Assembly: GCF_000516985.1 (NCBI RefSeq)
Contig: NW_006917092.1
Location: 186,001 to 250,000 of the forward strand
DNA from: Pestalotiopsis fici W106-1
Lineage: Eukaryota > Ascomycota > Sordariomycetes > Amphisphaeriales > Sporocadaceae
Reading direction: 5' to 3'
Length of the DNA stretch: 64,000 bases
The position numbers and the translations under genes were made by a program. Positions 50,118 to 60,575 of the stretch are shown in pieces; position 1 is the stretch's first letter; each line of letters opens with the position of its first letter. Below the pieces are notes generated by a model that was given only the letters and a program-made list of their open reading frames with translations, did not search any database and was not told where the DNA came from.

Positions 50118-51749
50118 ATGTCGAACCTGTCAGTAGAGCTCAAAGCCCCCAACGGTGTTGCCTGGACGCAACCTACGGGTCTGTTCATTGGCAATGAGTT
50201 TGTCGCATCCTCAAGCGGCAAGACGATTGAATCAATCGACCCAGCGTAAGCATCTGTAGTCTTGGGATTTCGTGGCATCAAGGAGCCTGATTGCTGATTG
50301 TCGCAATATAGCACCGAGGCAGTCATCGCTTCAGTCCATGCAGCTGACTCTGATGATGTTGATAAGGCCGTCAAGACCGCACACGCAGCATTGAGACATC
50401 CGTCATGGAAGGATCTGCCTGCATCGGACAGAGGCAGCCTGTTGGCAAAATTAGCAGATCTCTTGGAAGAAAAGAAGGAGCTCCTCGCAACGATAGATGC
50501 TTGGGACAATGGTGGGTCACTTGATGGTCATTCCAGAGCGAGATCATGAACGCTAAAATGAGGTCAAGGCAAATCGTACACCGAGGCTCTCGAGACTGAT
50601 CTCACAGAAGCTGTGGGCGTATTTCGATACTACTCGGGCTGGGCTGACAAGGTATTTGGACAAACCATTAGCACGACCAAGCAAAAGTTTGCCTATACCC
50701 TCCGTCAGCCCATTGGTGTCGTGGCACAGATCATTCCCTGGAACTACCCTCTCTCCATGGCTACATGGAAACTTGGACCTGCTCTGGCCTGTGGAAACAC
50801 GGTCGTTATCAAGGCTGCAGAGCAGACTCCTTTGAGTATTCTGGTGCTCGGCCAACTCATCAAGGAGGCAGGTTTCCCGCCTGGAGTTGTCAATATTGTC
50901 AACGGACTTGGCAAGGAGACGGGTGCTGCCATGGTGCAACACCCTCTGGTTGACAAGGTCGCCTTTACTGGTTCAACTGCAACGGCTACCCAGATTATGG
51001 GCCTGGCTGCCAAGACTCTCAAAAACATTACCCTAGAGACTGGTGGAAAGTCTCCCCTGCTCGTGTTCGGTGATGCCGATTTGGAGCAAGCAGTGAAGTG
51101 GTCTCACCTGGGCATCATGTCGAACCAAGGCCAGATCTGTACAGCTACATCGCGCATCCTGGTTGAGGACAGTGTTTACGATGAGTTTCTCAAGAGATTT
51201 GTAGACACGGTCAAGACGGTTAGCAAAGTTGGAGACCAATGGGCCAAGGACACCTACCAAGGTCCTCAAGTATCCAAGGTCCAGTATGAGAGAATTCTCG
51301 ACTATATCAACATTGGCAAGTCCGAAGGAGCGATCATTGCCACTGGAGGTGAGCCGGCAAAGGTGGGCGAGTCGGGCAAGGGTTTCTACATTTCTCCGAC
51401 CGTCTTCACCGAAGTGAAACCATCCATGCGCGTCTTCCAGGAGGAAATCTTTGGTCCCGTTGTCGTGATTGGCCGCTTCAAGTCAGAGGACGAGGCCATT
51501 ACGCTCGCCAACGACACGACATATGGTCTGGGTGCTGCAGTGTTCACGACTGACTTGGAGCGTGCGCACCGTGTGGCTGCCGAGATCGAATCTGGAATGG
51601 TCTGGGTCAACAGCAGTCAGGACTGTGATCCTCGAATTCCCTTTGGAGGCGTAAAGCAAAGCGGTATTGGCCGCGAGCTTGGTGAGGCAGGACTTGAGGC
51701 ATACACGCAGGTCAAGGCCATTCACATCAACATGGGAAACAAGCTGTAG
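50118..51749 (+). CDS. Aldehyde dehydrogenase (NAD(P)+-dependent)
   Basis: Three exons (50118-50245, 50312-50511, 50569-51749) encode 502 residues, the family norm. Catalytic Cys300 lies in NQGQICTATSR and general base Glu266 in LETGGKSPLL, the usual 34 residues apart. PWNYPLSMATWKLGPALACGNTVVIK marks the coenzyme site, with FTGST, EEIFGPV and PFGGVKQSG also present. The lack of a presequence implies a cytosolic enzyme. General fungal ALDHs oxidise acetaldehyde and many others; the 2-oxoglutarate semialdehyde type is also possible. The neighbouring DapA-like gene 615 bp downstream on the same strand fits the latter in some pathways, but this is only inference. Confidence 0.95.
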
Positions 51750-52364
51750 ATCAAGATAGCATAATGCTCCAATAAATTAATTACAGACAACTGTGCATTT
51801 CTTTGACTAGATGTTTTCCGTGGCAATGAGAGCATGTCTCATTCAGTCGCTAGTAAAGCTGCCTACCTATCATTCCGACTGGTGCTAGAAGCGTGGATTT
51901 CAAGTTACGTGATGAAATCAGAGTTGATCACTGTAGCACTGATGCTAGACATGAATGACCACTGGGAGGGGGCATCGCCACATGACCAATGTGTAGATCA
52001 CTAGATATGATCAGCTGTAACTCCATCTCGCTATTTTATGACAGACCTCGATGCAGCTGTCTTCCATAACGGTTGCGATTCATACATGCGCGCAAGCCTG
52101 CCTTCTTCGGAAAAGGCAAGCAGCCCCACCGATAGGCGCCGATCCCGCGAAGCTCCGGTTAGTATAGGCCAGCACTCCGGGGATGGTGCCGGAGGGGCCA
52201 AATACGATGGATGCAGTATGTATAGATTCAAAGGTATATAGACAAAGCGTTGATAGAATTCCAGATCATGATCATCCATCATTTCTTCTTCTTCTATATT
52301 TGTTCGTTTCTCGAAATCACCAAGCAACTCACATAATAATTGCATCTCCAGAACAGAATTAAAA
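51750..52364. promoter_or_regulatory. Promoter region of the DapA-like gene
   Basis: 615 bp after the ALDH stop. A TATATA at 52235-52240 lies about 125 bp before the ATG. Two matches to the CreA consensus SYGGRG lie at 52124-52129 (minus, GTGGGG) and 52177-52182 (plus, CCGGGG). These hints suggest a regulated catabolic gene; the motifs are short. Confidence 0.35.
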
Positions 52365-53258
52365 ATGGCGTCGCAAGAACTCAAGGGCATCATGGTGGCC
52401 CTGATCACCCCATACGCCGCCGATGGCAGCGTAGACTACGCAGCCATTGATGCACACGTCAACCGAATGATTGACGCGGGTGTGCACGGTTTGGTTCCTG
52501 GAGGCAGCACTGGCGAGTTCCCGGCACTTACGACAGAAGAACGCAAAAAGACATTGGAGCAGGTGATCAAGTCTGCCGCGGGCCGGGTTCCAGTAATTGC
52601 TGGCATCGGCGACTTGTCGACTACCAAGACCATTGACCTCGCCAAGCATGCTTCTCAAGCCGGAGCTGCTGCTCTCATGGTTGTTCCCCCTTTCTATGAC
52701 GCTCCCAACTTGGATCAGCTGCGAGAGTTCATGAAGGAGATTCACGACGCCAGTGGTATCGATATCATGTATTACAATATCCCCTCGGCCAGCGGCGTTA
52801 CGCTCAAGCCGGAGGAGATTGCGTCGTTGGCCGACGTTGGCGTCAAGTACCTCAAGGACACATCAGGCAACGGCCCTGCCTTTACAGAACTATTATTCGG
52901 CCACGAGCACAAGATTACAGCCTTCAACGGTTGGGACACCCTGACATTTTACGGACTGGCGGCAGGCGCCAAGGGCGGTGTCTGGGGAGCCACAAACATC
53001 ATCCCAGAGCTGTCGATTCAGCTGTGGGACGCCGTGGCCGTCAATGGTGATTTGAAACGGGGCCGCGAACTGTGGAAGAAGATTTGGCCCATTTGCAACT
53101 TTCTCGAGTCTCACAACTACGCGTCGGCGGTCAAGACGGGCATGGAACTGCGCGGATGGAAGACGGGTGGGCCGAGGAAGCCCTTTGCATTGCTGGGAGA
53201 TGCGCCAAAGAACGAAATCGCCTCACTACTCAAGGCTGCTGGCGTTGAGCTGGCTTAG
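52365..53258 (+). CDS. DapA/DHDPS-family Schiff-base lyase or dehydratase
   Basis: An intronless 297-residue TIM-barrel protein. The pyruvate-binding loop GGSTGE lies near residue 46, the catalytic Tyr137 in YYNIPSASG and the Schiff-base Lys164 in YLKDTSGN, matching the E. coli DHDPS pair Tyr133/Lys161. Fungi make lysine from 2-aminoadipate, so a DHDPS role in lysine synthesis is not expected. Fungal members instead include 2-keto-3-deoxy-galactonate/hexulosonate aldolases (GaaC), 4-hydroxy-2-oxoglutarate aldolase, sialate-lyase-like enzymes and deaminases or dehydratases that yield 2-oxoglutarate semialdehyde. Which one applies is unknown. The lack of introns among intron-rich neighbours could reflect bacterial origin, but is weak evidence. 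Confidence 0.93.
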   Translation: MASQELKGIMVALITPYAADGSVDYAAIDAHVNRMIDAGVHGLVPGGSTGEFPALTTEERKKTLEQVIKSAAGRVPVIAGIGDLSTTKTIDLAKHASQAGAAALMVVPPFYDAPNLDQLREFMKEIHDASGIDIMYYNIPSASGVTLKPEEIASLADVGVKYLKDTSGNGPAFTELLFGHEHKITAFNGWDTLTFYGLAAGAKGGVWGATNIIPELSIQLWDAVAVNGDLKRGRELWKKIWPICNFLESHNYASAVKTGMELRGWKTGGPRKPFALLGDAPKNEIASLLKAAGVELA

Positions 53259-53970
53259 TTTTAATGGAATATAATCAATACAAATTCTTTATGCAAAACA
53301 ATTGTAGTCTGTAAAATGACAGATATTCATAGATGCATTTTCGCTATGGACTGCGATCCCGTCGGGTGTATTACGTCCCAACAGATGCCCTGTATTGCGA
53401 CTACACTGTACTTTGATGACCTTAGCTCTCATTAGGGTAGCAGGGTTCAGCTGCTCTATATGGATACCGTATATGTACTGCCATAAGAATTTGCTGCTTG
53501 TACTTTATGATGCGAGCTCCGGAGACCGAATGCAAGATACATATGTATGATGCATGCATACAGACTGCAATTGTTACTTGGGAATGAGATGCACATTTCT
53601 CACAATTAGTAATACCATTCTATTGTAACATCATTCTATTCGTAAATCAAGTCTTCTCACCAATAAACATGAGCAGTGCTGCATATCATATCATACGAGC
53701 ACGCAAAAGCAGGAAGGTTTCCGCGAGCCGGGTTTAGTGATTAGTGGTTACCTGCCCCTCCAAAGCCCACCTGCCATCATTTACTTGCGTCTTTTAGTGG
53801 GGTAATCGCAGAAGACGAGAGAGATTCCGTCATTGTTCTTCGTCTCTCGAACTGAACCTCTTCGTCATACGTTGTGATTAATAATGTTTTGGAAATATAT
53901 TCTTTGGCTGGCTTTCTGCATTTCAACCTTCAAGCTTTCAGATTTGTTATTCGGCCATCAACCACAGAAA
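53259..53970. other. Intergenic region
   Basis: About 0.7 kb, AT-rich in the first half. No gene or RNA gene is recognised. Confidence 0.5.
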
Positions 53971-55218
53971 ATGGGTTCAATATTCCTGTAGGTCTGGGGT
54001 AGGGCACCACGATGCGCTACACGGTCGCTAACTATTTGCTTTAGAACAGGTGCATCAGGCTATATCGGTGGCCAGGTTTTGAACGAAATTATTCAAAACT
54101 CGCCTGACCAACCCATCACTTTGCTTCTTCGAGATGAGCACAAGGCCAAACTCATTAGGGACAAGTTCAAGAAGGTGAATGTTGTCATTGGTGACCTTGA
54201 CGATGACGACCTGCTGGAGCGAGAGGCTTCCAAGGCATCAATAGTACTGCGTATAGTCACCTTATTTTCACCTCTTCGTAGTACACGATGAATTGCTACT
54301 AACTTTGCACAATAGATCTCGCTTCTGCAGGCCACTTGAAGAGCGTCCAATCAATTCACCGCGGACTGAAAAAGAGACAAGCATCAGAACCTGGTAATGG
54401 GAATGCACACTTTTCAATTCAAGACGGGTACTGACGAACGACAGCATACTGGATCCAGGTCTCTGGAGCCAGTGCCCTGGCCGCTGCAGAATTGGCCTCT
54501 CCTTCCTTTAGTCCTGGATCTGGCTCTTCAGATGTTTTTGACGATATTGAAGATGCTTCCAAGTTTATCAAATTGCTTCGTGACCACAAGACGCGTGCAG
54601 TCGACAACTACATTCTATATGTTGGCTCACAGGAACCATCAATTGAGACGGCCCTCGTCTTTCCACCCATCATCTATGGCGTTGGAGAGGGTGTTACCAA
54701 CCAGCGCAGCATCCAGATTCCAGAACTCGCACGAGTGACTCTGGAAAGAGGACACGGCGTACGAGTTGGCCCAGGTCTGAACAAATGGGGCAATGTCCAC
54801 ATCCGAGACTTGGGAAGGCTCTTTGGCGCCTTGGTTGATGCAACTTCAAAGCCCAAAAGCGACTTCAAGCTATGGAACAAAGATGGACTGTACTTGACAG
54901 GCGTGGGTGAAATTGTGAGTCTCTGGTCAATAATTCCTTTGCACTGTAAGCTGATTCTTTTAGTCATTTGGAGAAATATCAGAAAAGGTTGCGCGTACTG
55001 CCGTTGAACAGGGTTTCAACACCAAAGACACAGTCGAAGAGCTACACAAGCCGGACATTGATACTGTGCTGCCACATGGATCCGTCATCTATGGTACCAA
55101 TGCCAGATCCAAGGCTCGCCGGGCCAGAGAGCACCTTGGATGGACTCCCCGCGAGGAATCGTTGGAGGCGGACATTCCAAACACAGTTGCCATTGAAGCG
55201 AAGAGACGACAAAATTAG
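53971..55218 (+). CDS. NAD(P)-dependent epimerase/dehydratase-like protein (extended SDR, NmrA-like)
   Basis: Five exons: a very short first exon (ATG GGT TCA ATA TTC CT) joins through a GTAGGT donor to the fold start LTGASGYIGG. VLHLASAGHL follows a second intron, then WIQVSGASALAAAELAS, VFPPIIYGVGEG, a nucleotide- or sugar-binding half (VHIRDLGRLFGALVDATS), and a tail ending in AREHLGWTPREESLEADI. This order is that of fungal NAD-dependent epimerase/dehydratase proteins. The usual catalytic YxxxK is not obvious: the segment around the expected position reads VSGASALAAAEL, so it may be non-catalytic or act as a redox sensor. Substrate unknown. Confidence 0.82.
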
Positions 55219-55389
55219 GTCTTTATCTGTATCTAACTAAGGATAATACCGAATATCAATGAACATTGTGGATCTCCAGTACTCCTACGATAGTTTCTGA
55301 CCGCGGTCGTCTTGTCTCGACCACTATTTCCGGGTTCTTTCTGCAACACAGCTGATAAACCAGATTATCTTCACTATTCCCGTCTCAGC

Positions 55390-55941
55390 TCAGACCGAGA
55401 AATGGGTCTTCATTTGCTGCTGAAATCTGGCAGGTACCGGGTCGTCTTGATTAAGCCACCTTCGAATATCTCGAATCGTCACATTTTCTCTTTCCCATTT
55501 GGCATACTCCTTGATCTCCCACATGATGAGGAATTTTATCCCCAAGTATACCAATAGGATGAAAATAAGGATACAGCCAATGACTATCCCGGCGATCTCG
55601 CAGTTATTCAATCCGCTTTTGGGGTCGACGCGTCCATGGTCGTCTGGATCTTGTTGTTCTTTTATCGCACCATGTGCTGCCTCTTGGAGTATGTCAGGTA
55701 CGGAAGTGTCGTCATTGGCCTGAAATGGTGCAATAGCTAGATCAACTCGTACATTCGTGGCAGTCGTTGACGTCGAAGCGGAAGTGGCTGGTGTCAGACT
55801 ACTGTGGAAATGCAACCCAGGTAGTGTGACTGACGGTCGCGAGAGATTGAAGATATGCGTAGAAGTACTTGTTGACCCTAGCTTGAGGGCAGAGGCGTTG
55901 AAGGTGGGAGGTGAGAGAGCGGATGAAGCTTGAGTGGCCAT
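55390..55941 (-). CDS. Small single-pass membrane protein, unknown
   Basis: A 183-residue intronless frame. It has a Ser/Thr-rich N-terminal part of about 110 residues without signal peptide, one strong transmembrane helix (IAGIVIGCILIFILLVYLGIKFLIMW), and a short charged tail (EIKEYAKWERENVTIRDIRRWL). The topology and Ser/Thr stalk resemble the surface protein at 30.3-31.5 kb, but no Cys-rich domain is seen. An N-terminal exon may be missing. It is convergent with the epimerase-like gene, with stops about 170 bp apart. Confidence 0.45.
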   Translation of the reverse strand: MATQASSALSPPTFNASALKLGSTSTSTHIFNLSRPSVTLPGLHFHSSLTPATSASTSTTATNVRVDLAIAPFQANDDTSVPDILQEAAHGAIKEQQDPDDHGRVDPKSGLNNCEIAGIVIGCILIFILLVYLGIKFLIMWEIKEYAKWERENVTIRDIRRWLNQDDPVPARFQQQMKTHFSV

Positions 55942-56434
55942 GGCACTGGGGTCAAAAGACGATGTATTACTGGGATGGGATCTTGGGGCACAACAACGTA
56001 CACCGCTTTTCTGGCCTGAAGATGTGTTATTACTGGCAGTGAAACCTGATCATCGGATGAGTCACAACGCAACGTTGGCGAGTTGATTGTTGCTTGCGTG
56101 AGTTTTACAGCTCGAGTAAATGGATACTCCGAAGCAACAAATTCAGCAAATGACACCCGAGATCTGCCGCAAACATTTAGTTGCGACACATCAATCAAAA
56201 TCAACTCCTCTAGACCTGACTGTTGCCATAGTGGTTCTAAACAAAAGTCTGAAGTAGCTTCACAAATGTGACTTGTTTTAGGTGATATGGCAACACATCC
56301 ACACCTTCACCATAGTCTGAGTGACAGATTCCGTGACATGCAAGATCTTGTATTCCGTTCCAATTGCGTACGAACTGTAGACACCCAAATTGTAACTACT
56401 CACGTATTGCGTGGCCATCCGCTCTGTTCCAGCC

Positions 56435-56647
56435 CTAGACAGTATGTGCAGTAGTATTACGGTTTCCTCCTGTCCTTCTCCTTGATGATTGGCGGACATT
56501 GTGGTCGCTTTGATGAGACATTATCGACATACATCGCCTTGACACTCTCCAGATAATAAAGGTGCAGAGAATAGCCGCGAGAATCGTAATGACAAAGGCT
56601 AGGACGATGGCGCCATCGTGTTCCATGATCTCCGGTCGTGATATCAA
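56435..56647 (-). CDS. Possible small membrane protein or 5' exon of one
   Basis: A 70-residue frame (or 63 from the second Met) with one hydrophobic helix (AIVLAFVITILAAILCTFIIW) and a following basic, Ser/Arg-rich part. It could be a short gene, or an upstream exon joined to frames further down. I could not find a clear splice pair to the 55.4-55.9 kb frame. Low confidence. Confidence 0.22.
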   Translation of the reverse strand: MISRPEIMEHDGAIVLAFVITILAAILCTFIIWRVSRRCMSIMSHQSDHNVRQSSRRRTGGNRNTTAHTV

Positions 56648-57151
56648 GTACTTGCTTTACCTCTTGTGTGGGTTAGAATAAAATTCACTTCAATGACAAT
56701 GGCCAAGTAAAGGTTTTCCTGGAGCGCACATTACCTCGTCCGTTTGTGGGCGATTGAAAGAGAGAGAAAGAGCACCGATTTCGTTGTAGATGAGGTTGCG
56801 GTGGCGGCACATTTGCATGATGAATGGAAGCAAGAAATTGTTTCTGTAAGCTAGTTGCGGATTATGTTGACTAGTACTCGCGAGGCAAGGCTTCAAACAT
56901 GAAAATGACAAACAATTCTGTTGCCAGGCACAGAGATCCATGGGGTCGCCCCGTAGACACCTCGGTAGGTGACACAAAAGGTGTTTGGTTTGCTCAATTG
57001 ACCAAGCATAACATGGAGCAAGCATTCAAGACAGCCTCAAAAAGAGAAATTTCGTACGGGAGCAGCCATGTCGGCTTGGGTCATTGCAATTGACTATAGC
57101 AAACTAGAGGTCATGCAATGCACTTGACTTGATACGTTTCCAGCAAACGCT
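56648..57151. other. Intergenic region
   Basis: About 0.5 kb before the 3' end of the dioxygenase gene. Nothing recognised. Confidence 0.4.
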
Positions 57152-58621
57152 CTAGTACAGACAAATACCACCAACGTCGTCATCAATGTTCCATGTGCCG
57201 GCCAAACCATGCTCAACAACCGGCTCGTCCACCACCTCTTCCTCTGAGGCCTTACCAAGGAAGAAGTCGTTCTGGCCAGTGGAACGAGTGGCGCGATTCA
57301 TGTACTTCTGTGTCCACTTCTCGACGGCGGGCTCGCTGGTCTCGTCACGCGCCTGCTTCAGGAAGGGAATCAGGGCGGTGCCTCCAGTTCCCTTGACCTT
57401 TTTGTGAGCGGCGTTCTTGGACGCAGTCGCGAGATTTTGGCGGCTTCTAACAACCTCGGGGCTACGGCTGCGGCTGCGGGCTCGGTTCTCCCGGGACGGG
57501 AGGATGATGTAGCGAGTGACAATGGCAATGTGGATGTCGCGGAAAGAGCGGAGCATAGCTAGACACGCATCGTAAGCCAGAGCAAGAGGACGATCAGTCT
57601 GGGCACGAGACTCGACGAATTGGCGAATGTTGGCGACAGAGCTAATGTCGTTCAAGAAACGAGCGTGGGGTCCAGGCATGTAGCGGCGCATGTCCTGGAT
57701 AAAGTTGTGGGTGGGACCTCGCATCCGTCCTTCACGGTCGGATTCGGGCGCGTCGGCCTTTTCACCCGTTGGGCGATGCTCAATGCCCAGGATGATGTCG
57801 AAAAACTGGATGAGAGAGCTCTGCGCGTTGCTGGGGCCAGAGTACTGGACATAGTCGGATTTGCCGGTGCCATCGTCCCAAATGACACCATTGGGCAGTC
57901 CGGCTTCGGCCATGTTCTTACTGCCAGCCAGAAATGTGCGGATGCGACGATAGAAGAAGCTAGGGTCGCACATTTCATGCATGCGGTGGAGCAATTCTCC
58001 CAGGTCATCAAGACGCTCAGCAAAGCCTTGCAAGCAACGTGTCACAGTTGCAGCATCGCCCTTGCGCGCGGCGGCAACGGCTTCGAGCATGAGTGGGATG
58101 ATGGGACCACCCCGAGCCTCAATGGCTACAGAGACCAGGTAGAACCAGGACTCATCAAGGGAGCCAGTAAAGGTGGTCAGGGTGGCAAGGTTGTCGAGGT
58201 CATCAATGTTCTCGTCCACGAAGAGCGGCTTGAAATTCCAGAGAACAGAAGCTGCATAGGTAGACACGGGGGGAACCTCGAGATGTTCGCAAATCTTCAG
58301 CAAGGGGGCCGAGATACTGGGCGGCACGCGCTCCTGAGGAGTGTCACCTCCCCAAATGTAGCCGTGCGCGAAAAAGGTGAGGAGCATATAGGCTCTGCGC
58401 CATTCTGCATCATGTTCCAGACCGATGGTTGAGAGGACGGGAAGACGGTCAATGACTCCTCGAAGACGCTTGCTCAGAATCAAGCTCTGCAGGTTGGCGG
58501 CGACAGCCTCCCACTTGTTGTAGTATGGATCTGGGAGCCTCGTCAAGGGCAGGACATCCGGAAGGAAGCCATGTTCTGGCGAGATTCCATAATCGGCAAG
58601 AATGGGGATGGGAGGAATCAT
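57152..58621 (-). CDS. Indoleamine 2,3-dioxygenase (heme enzyme of the kynurenine pathway)
   Basis: An intronless 489-residue protein. Seen: LLTFFAHGYIWGG, a long helical middle (LHRMHEMCDPSFFYRRIRTFLAG), the QSSLIQFFDIILGIEH segment, DMRRYMPGPHARFL, and the proximal heme ligand His364 in DIHIAIVTRYI, aligning with human IDO His346. The enzyme opens the indole ring of tryptophan to N-formylkynurenine, the first step to NAD+ in fungi (Bna2). Fungi can carry up to three isozymes, so this may be the housekeeping or a slower paralog. The C-terminal 110 residues include a basic Arg/Ser stretch and an extra tail beyond the catalytic core. Cytosolic; no presequence. Confidence 0.95.
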   Translation of the reverse strand: MIPPIPILADYGISPEHGFLPDVLPLTRLPDPYYNKWEAVAANLQSLILSKRLRGVIDRLPVLSTIGLEHDAEWRRAYMLLTFFAHGYIWGGDTPQERVPPSISAPLLKICEHLEVPPVSTYAASVLWNFKPLFVDENIDDLDNLATLTTFTGSLDESWFYLVSVAIEARGGPIIPLMLEAVAAARKGDAATVTRCLQGFAERLDDLGELLHRMHEMCDPSFFYRRIRTFLAGSKNMAEAGLPNGVIWDDGTGKSDYVQYSGPSNAQSSLIQFFDIILGIEHRPTGEKADAPESDREGRMRGPTHNFIQDMRRYMPGPHARFLNDISSVANIRQFVESRAQTDRPLALAYDACLAMLRSFRDIHIAIVTRYIILPSRENRARSRSRSPEVVRSRQNLATASKNAAHKKVKGTGGTALIPFLKQARDETSEPAVEKWTQKYMNRATRSTGQNDFFLGKASEEEVVDEPVVEHGLAGTWNIDDDVGGICLY

Positions 58622-60575
58622 AACTGCGTTGCCTAGATAGTTGTTTCTCCACTGGTGTCTGTTGTTGATTTTGTCCAGATGAAGTTATACAATATTGTCG
58701 AGTTGCGAGATTTGAATAATTGCGTTTGTGAATGCAATTGAGCTTTTGAGTCGTTTGTTCAGAGTGCAAATTTAGGTAATTGGGAAGAGTTCAAGTAATG
58801 AAGTCCTGACGCAAGGAGTATACAGATCTTGTTCTGCGATACTCCTCAGCCGTGCGAAAATTCTGTTGTGTTGTGAGCATGTGCGTGTGTGATTCGATGG
58901 TCGTTTGTTGGTTGCTGTGATGGCAATGAGAGAACAGAGAAGGCAGAGAAGAAAAACTTATTGGGAGTGAGGTGAGTTAGTTTAATATTAATGGATAGTG
59001 GCGGGTTGGTGGAACTATGGTAAAGCTAAAGCCCTCCAAGGCCGCGCGCAACACATCGTTCGATCGGACTTGTTTACTACTATTCTTATTATTAATCCCG
59101 CTTTGTTCTCGTTTAGTCATAAACCCGACCTTCCACAAGAGGTTTCTTCTTTTTTCCAAAGGTGGATATCAACGGCTAGAACCATTGTGTGTGTGCACTC
59201 CCCTGCTTTATTACCGTAGATCGGCTACATCTGAAGTTGCATAGACCGCGGGATGAGACGGGCTAATCAGATGCCAAGGGGGTCCGGGTAACAGGGCGCT
59301 CACTTTGTTGTGTGGTGAGCGAATGGACATTGCACTGATAGTGGAACTCGAGCACGGCGATTATGGTGCCTGCGGTCGCATGGCGACGCCATAACCTAGA
59401 GGGACTGAAGAGCTGAGCATAATTTGGTTGAGTGCCCTCTTGGATTTGTTTCCAGCGTGATAAGACATCTAGGCAAACTCTAGAAGCCTTCATGTATTTG
59501 ACATGTTTCAAAGTCAACTATACAATGGTGTTCACTGCAGCATATTGACCTTATGAAGAAACACAATGACGTTAAAGCAAAAAAGCAGAGGAAGGAATCA
59601 GCGAGATATGACCGATGTCGGGGTTCTTCGCCTTGAAAAGCTCCCTAGCGGAATCAATTCTACCTGCTGACTAGCTGGACTGCGTCAGGGAATACCCAGC
59701 CAAGTGAGCATACACATATTTGATACCATTAGGACCTGAATCACGGGTGACGGGAACTTGTGTGGATGAATAAGTCATTTCATGTGGGTCGAACATGGCG
59801 GTCGAAAGGGTGGCGCATGGTAGTCAGTCCTAAAGATATTTAGTCAATTGCTCATGGAACGGGTCGGATATCTAGGTTAGGTCTTTGGATAGTAGGTGTC
59901 GTATAGTAATTTGCTATAATATAGAGGGATAGCGGCAGAAGAGGTGATTTATAACCGAGGGCGACAAGAGGAAACGCCGGATGGGCCGTCATTACTATTT
60001 GCCAGGGTTTCGTTATTACACAGCGGCATTCGTCGGCTTACTTAATGGCTCCAAGGCTCCAGGGCTCAAACAGCTGCATCATGAATGGCAAAAATGATAT
60101 CTGATGGCTGTCGTTTCATCGACTCCATGACGGAATTTCCCCCCTCGGGCACGTGGAGTGTGCCAACCTTGAGGGCTTGCTGCAACGGCTGATGGGCACA
60201 ACTTTGCAGTGGATGCTAAGGTAGTTGATTGCGCGGAGAGTGCCAGCCAATCGTGGAACAAGGCCCAGAACTCCCACTAAGCCCGTGCCTCCAGGCCATT
60301 TTAGGTAACACCGGCACGACCTTTGGGCGGTGGCCCCCCACTATTACCACCATGCTTCAGCCTTGGCGGGCATCTGCAGTGCTGGTGACCGACGACAAGG
60401 CTCCAGTCCAGCTTCACACAGCGGGAGGTGGACGAACCCAAGCTCGGCACTCCGCAAACCATCCAGATAAGACACGTTGGATGAGTTCGCTCTGACTACC
60501 TCAGCCGAGGTTGACTGCATATGACTGTCATACCAATCATGACCTGAAGAAATCCATTCGAATATTGCGAGGGGC
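58622..60575. other. Large intergenic region between IDO and VPS23
   Basis: About 1.95 kb divergent promoter space. The IDO-proximal part is AT-rich with CT-tracts. A few overlapping short frames exist (59.0-59.5 and 60.1-60.5 kb) but none carries a domain. No tRNA, repeat or binding site is certain. Confidence 0.5.

Noticed and set aside
39164..55218. Secondary-metabolite gene cluster
   Set aside because: No polyketide synthase, peptide synthetase, terpene cyclase or P450 is present; the enzymes fit primary or catabolic metabolism better.
57620..58432. 270-codon frame on the plus strand within the IDO gene
   Set aside because: It mirrors the codon phase of the dioxygenase on the other strand and has no recognisable domain.
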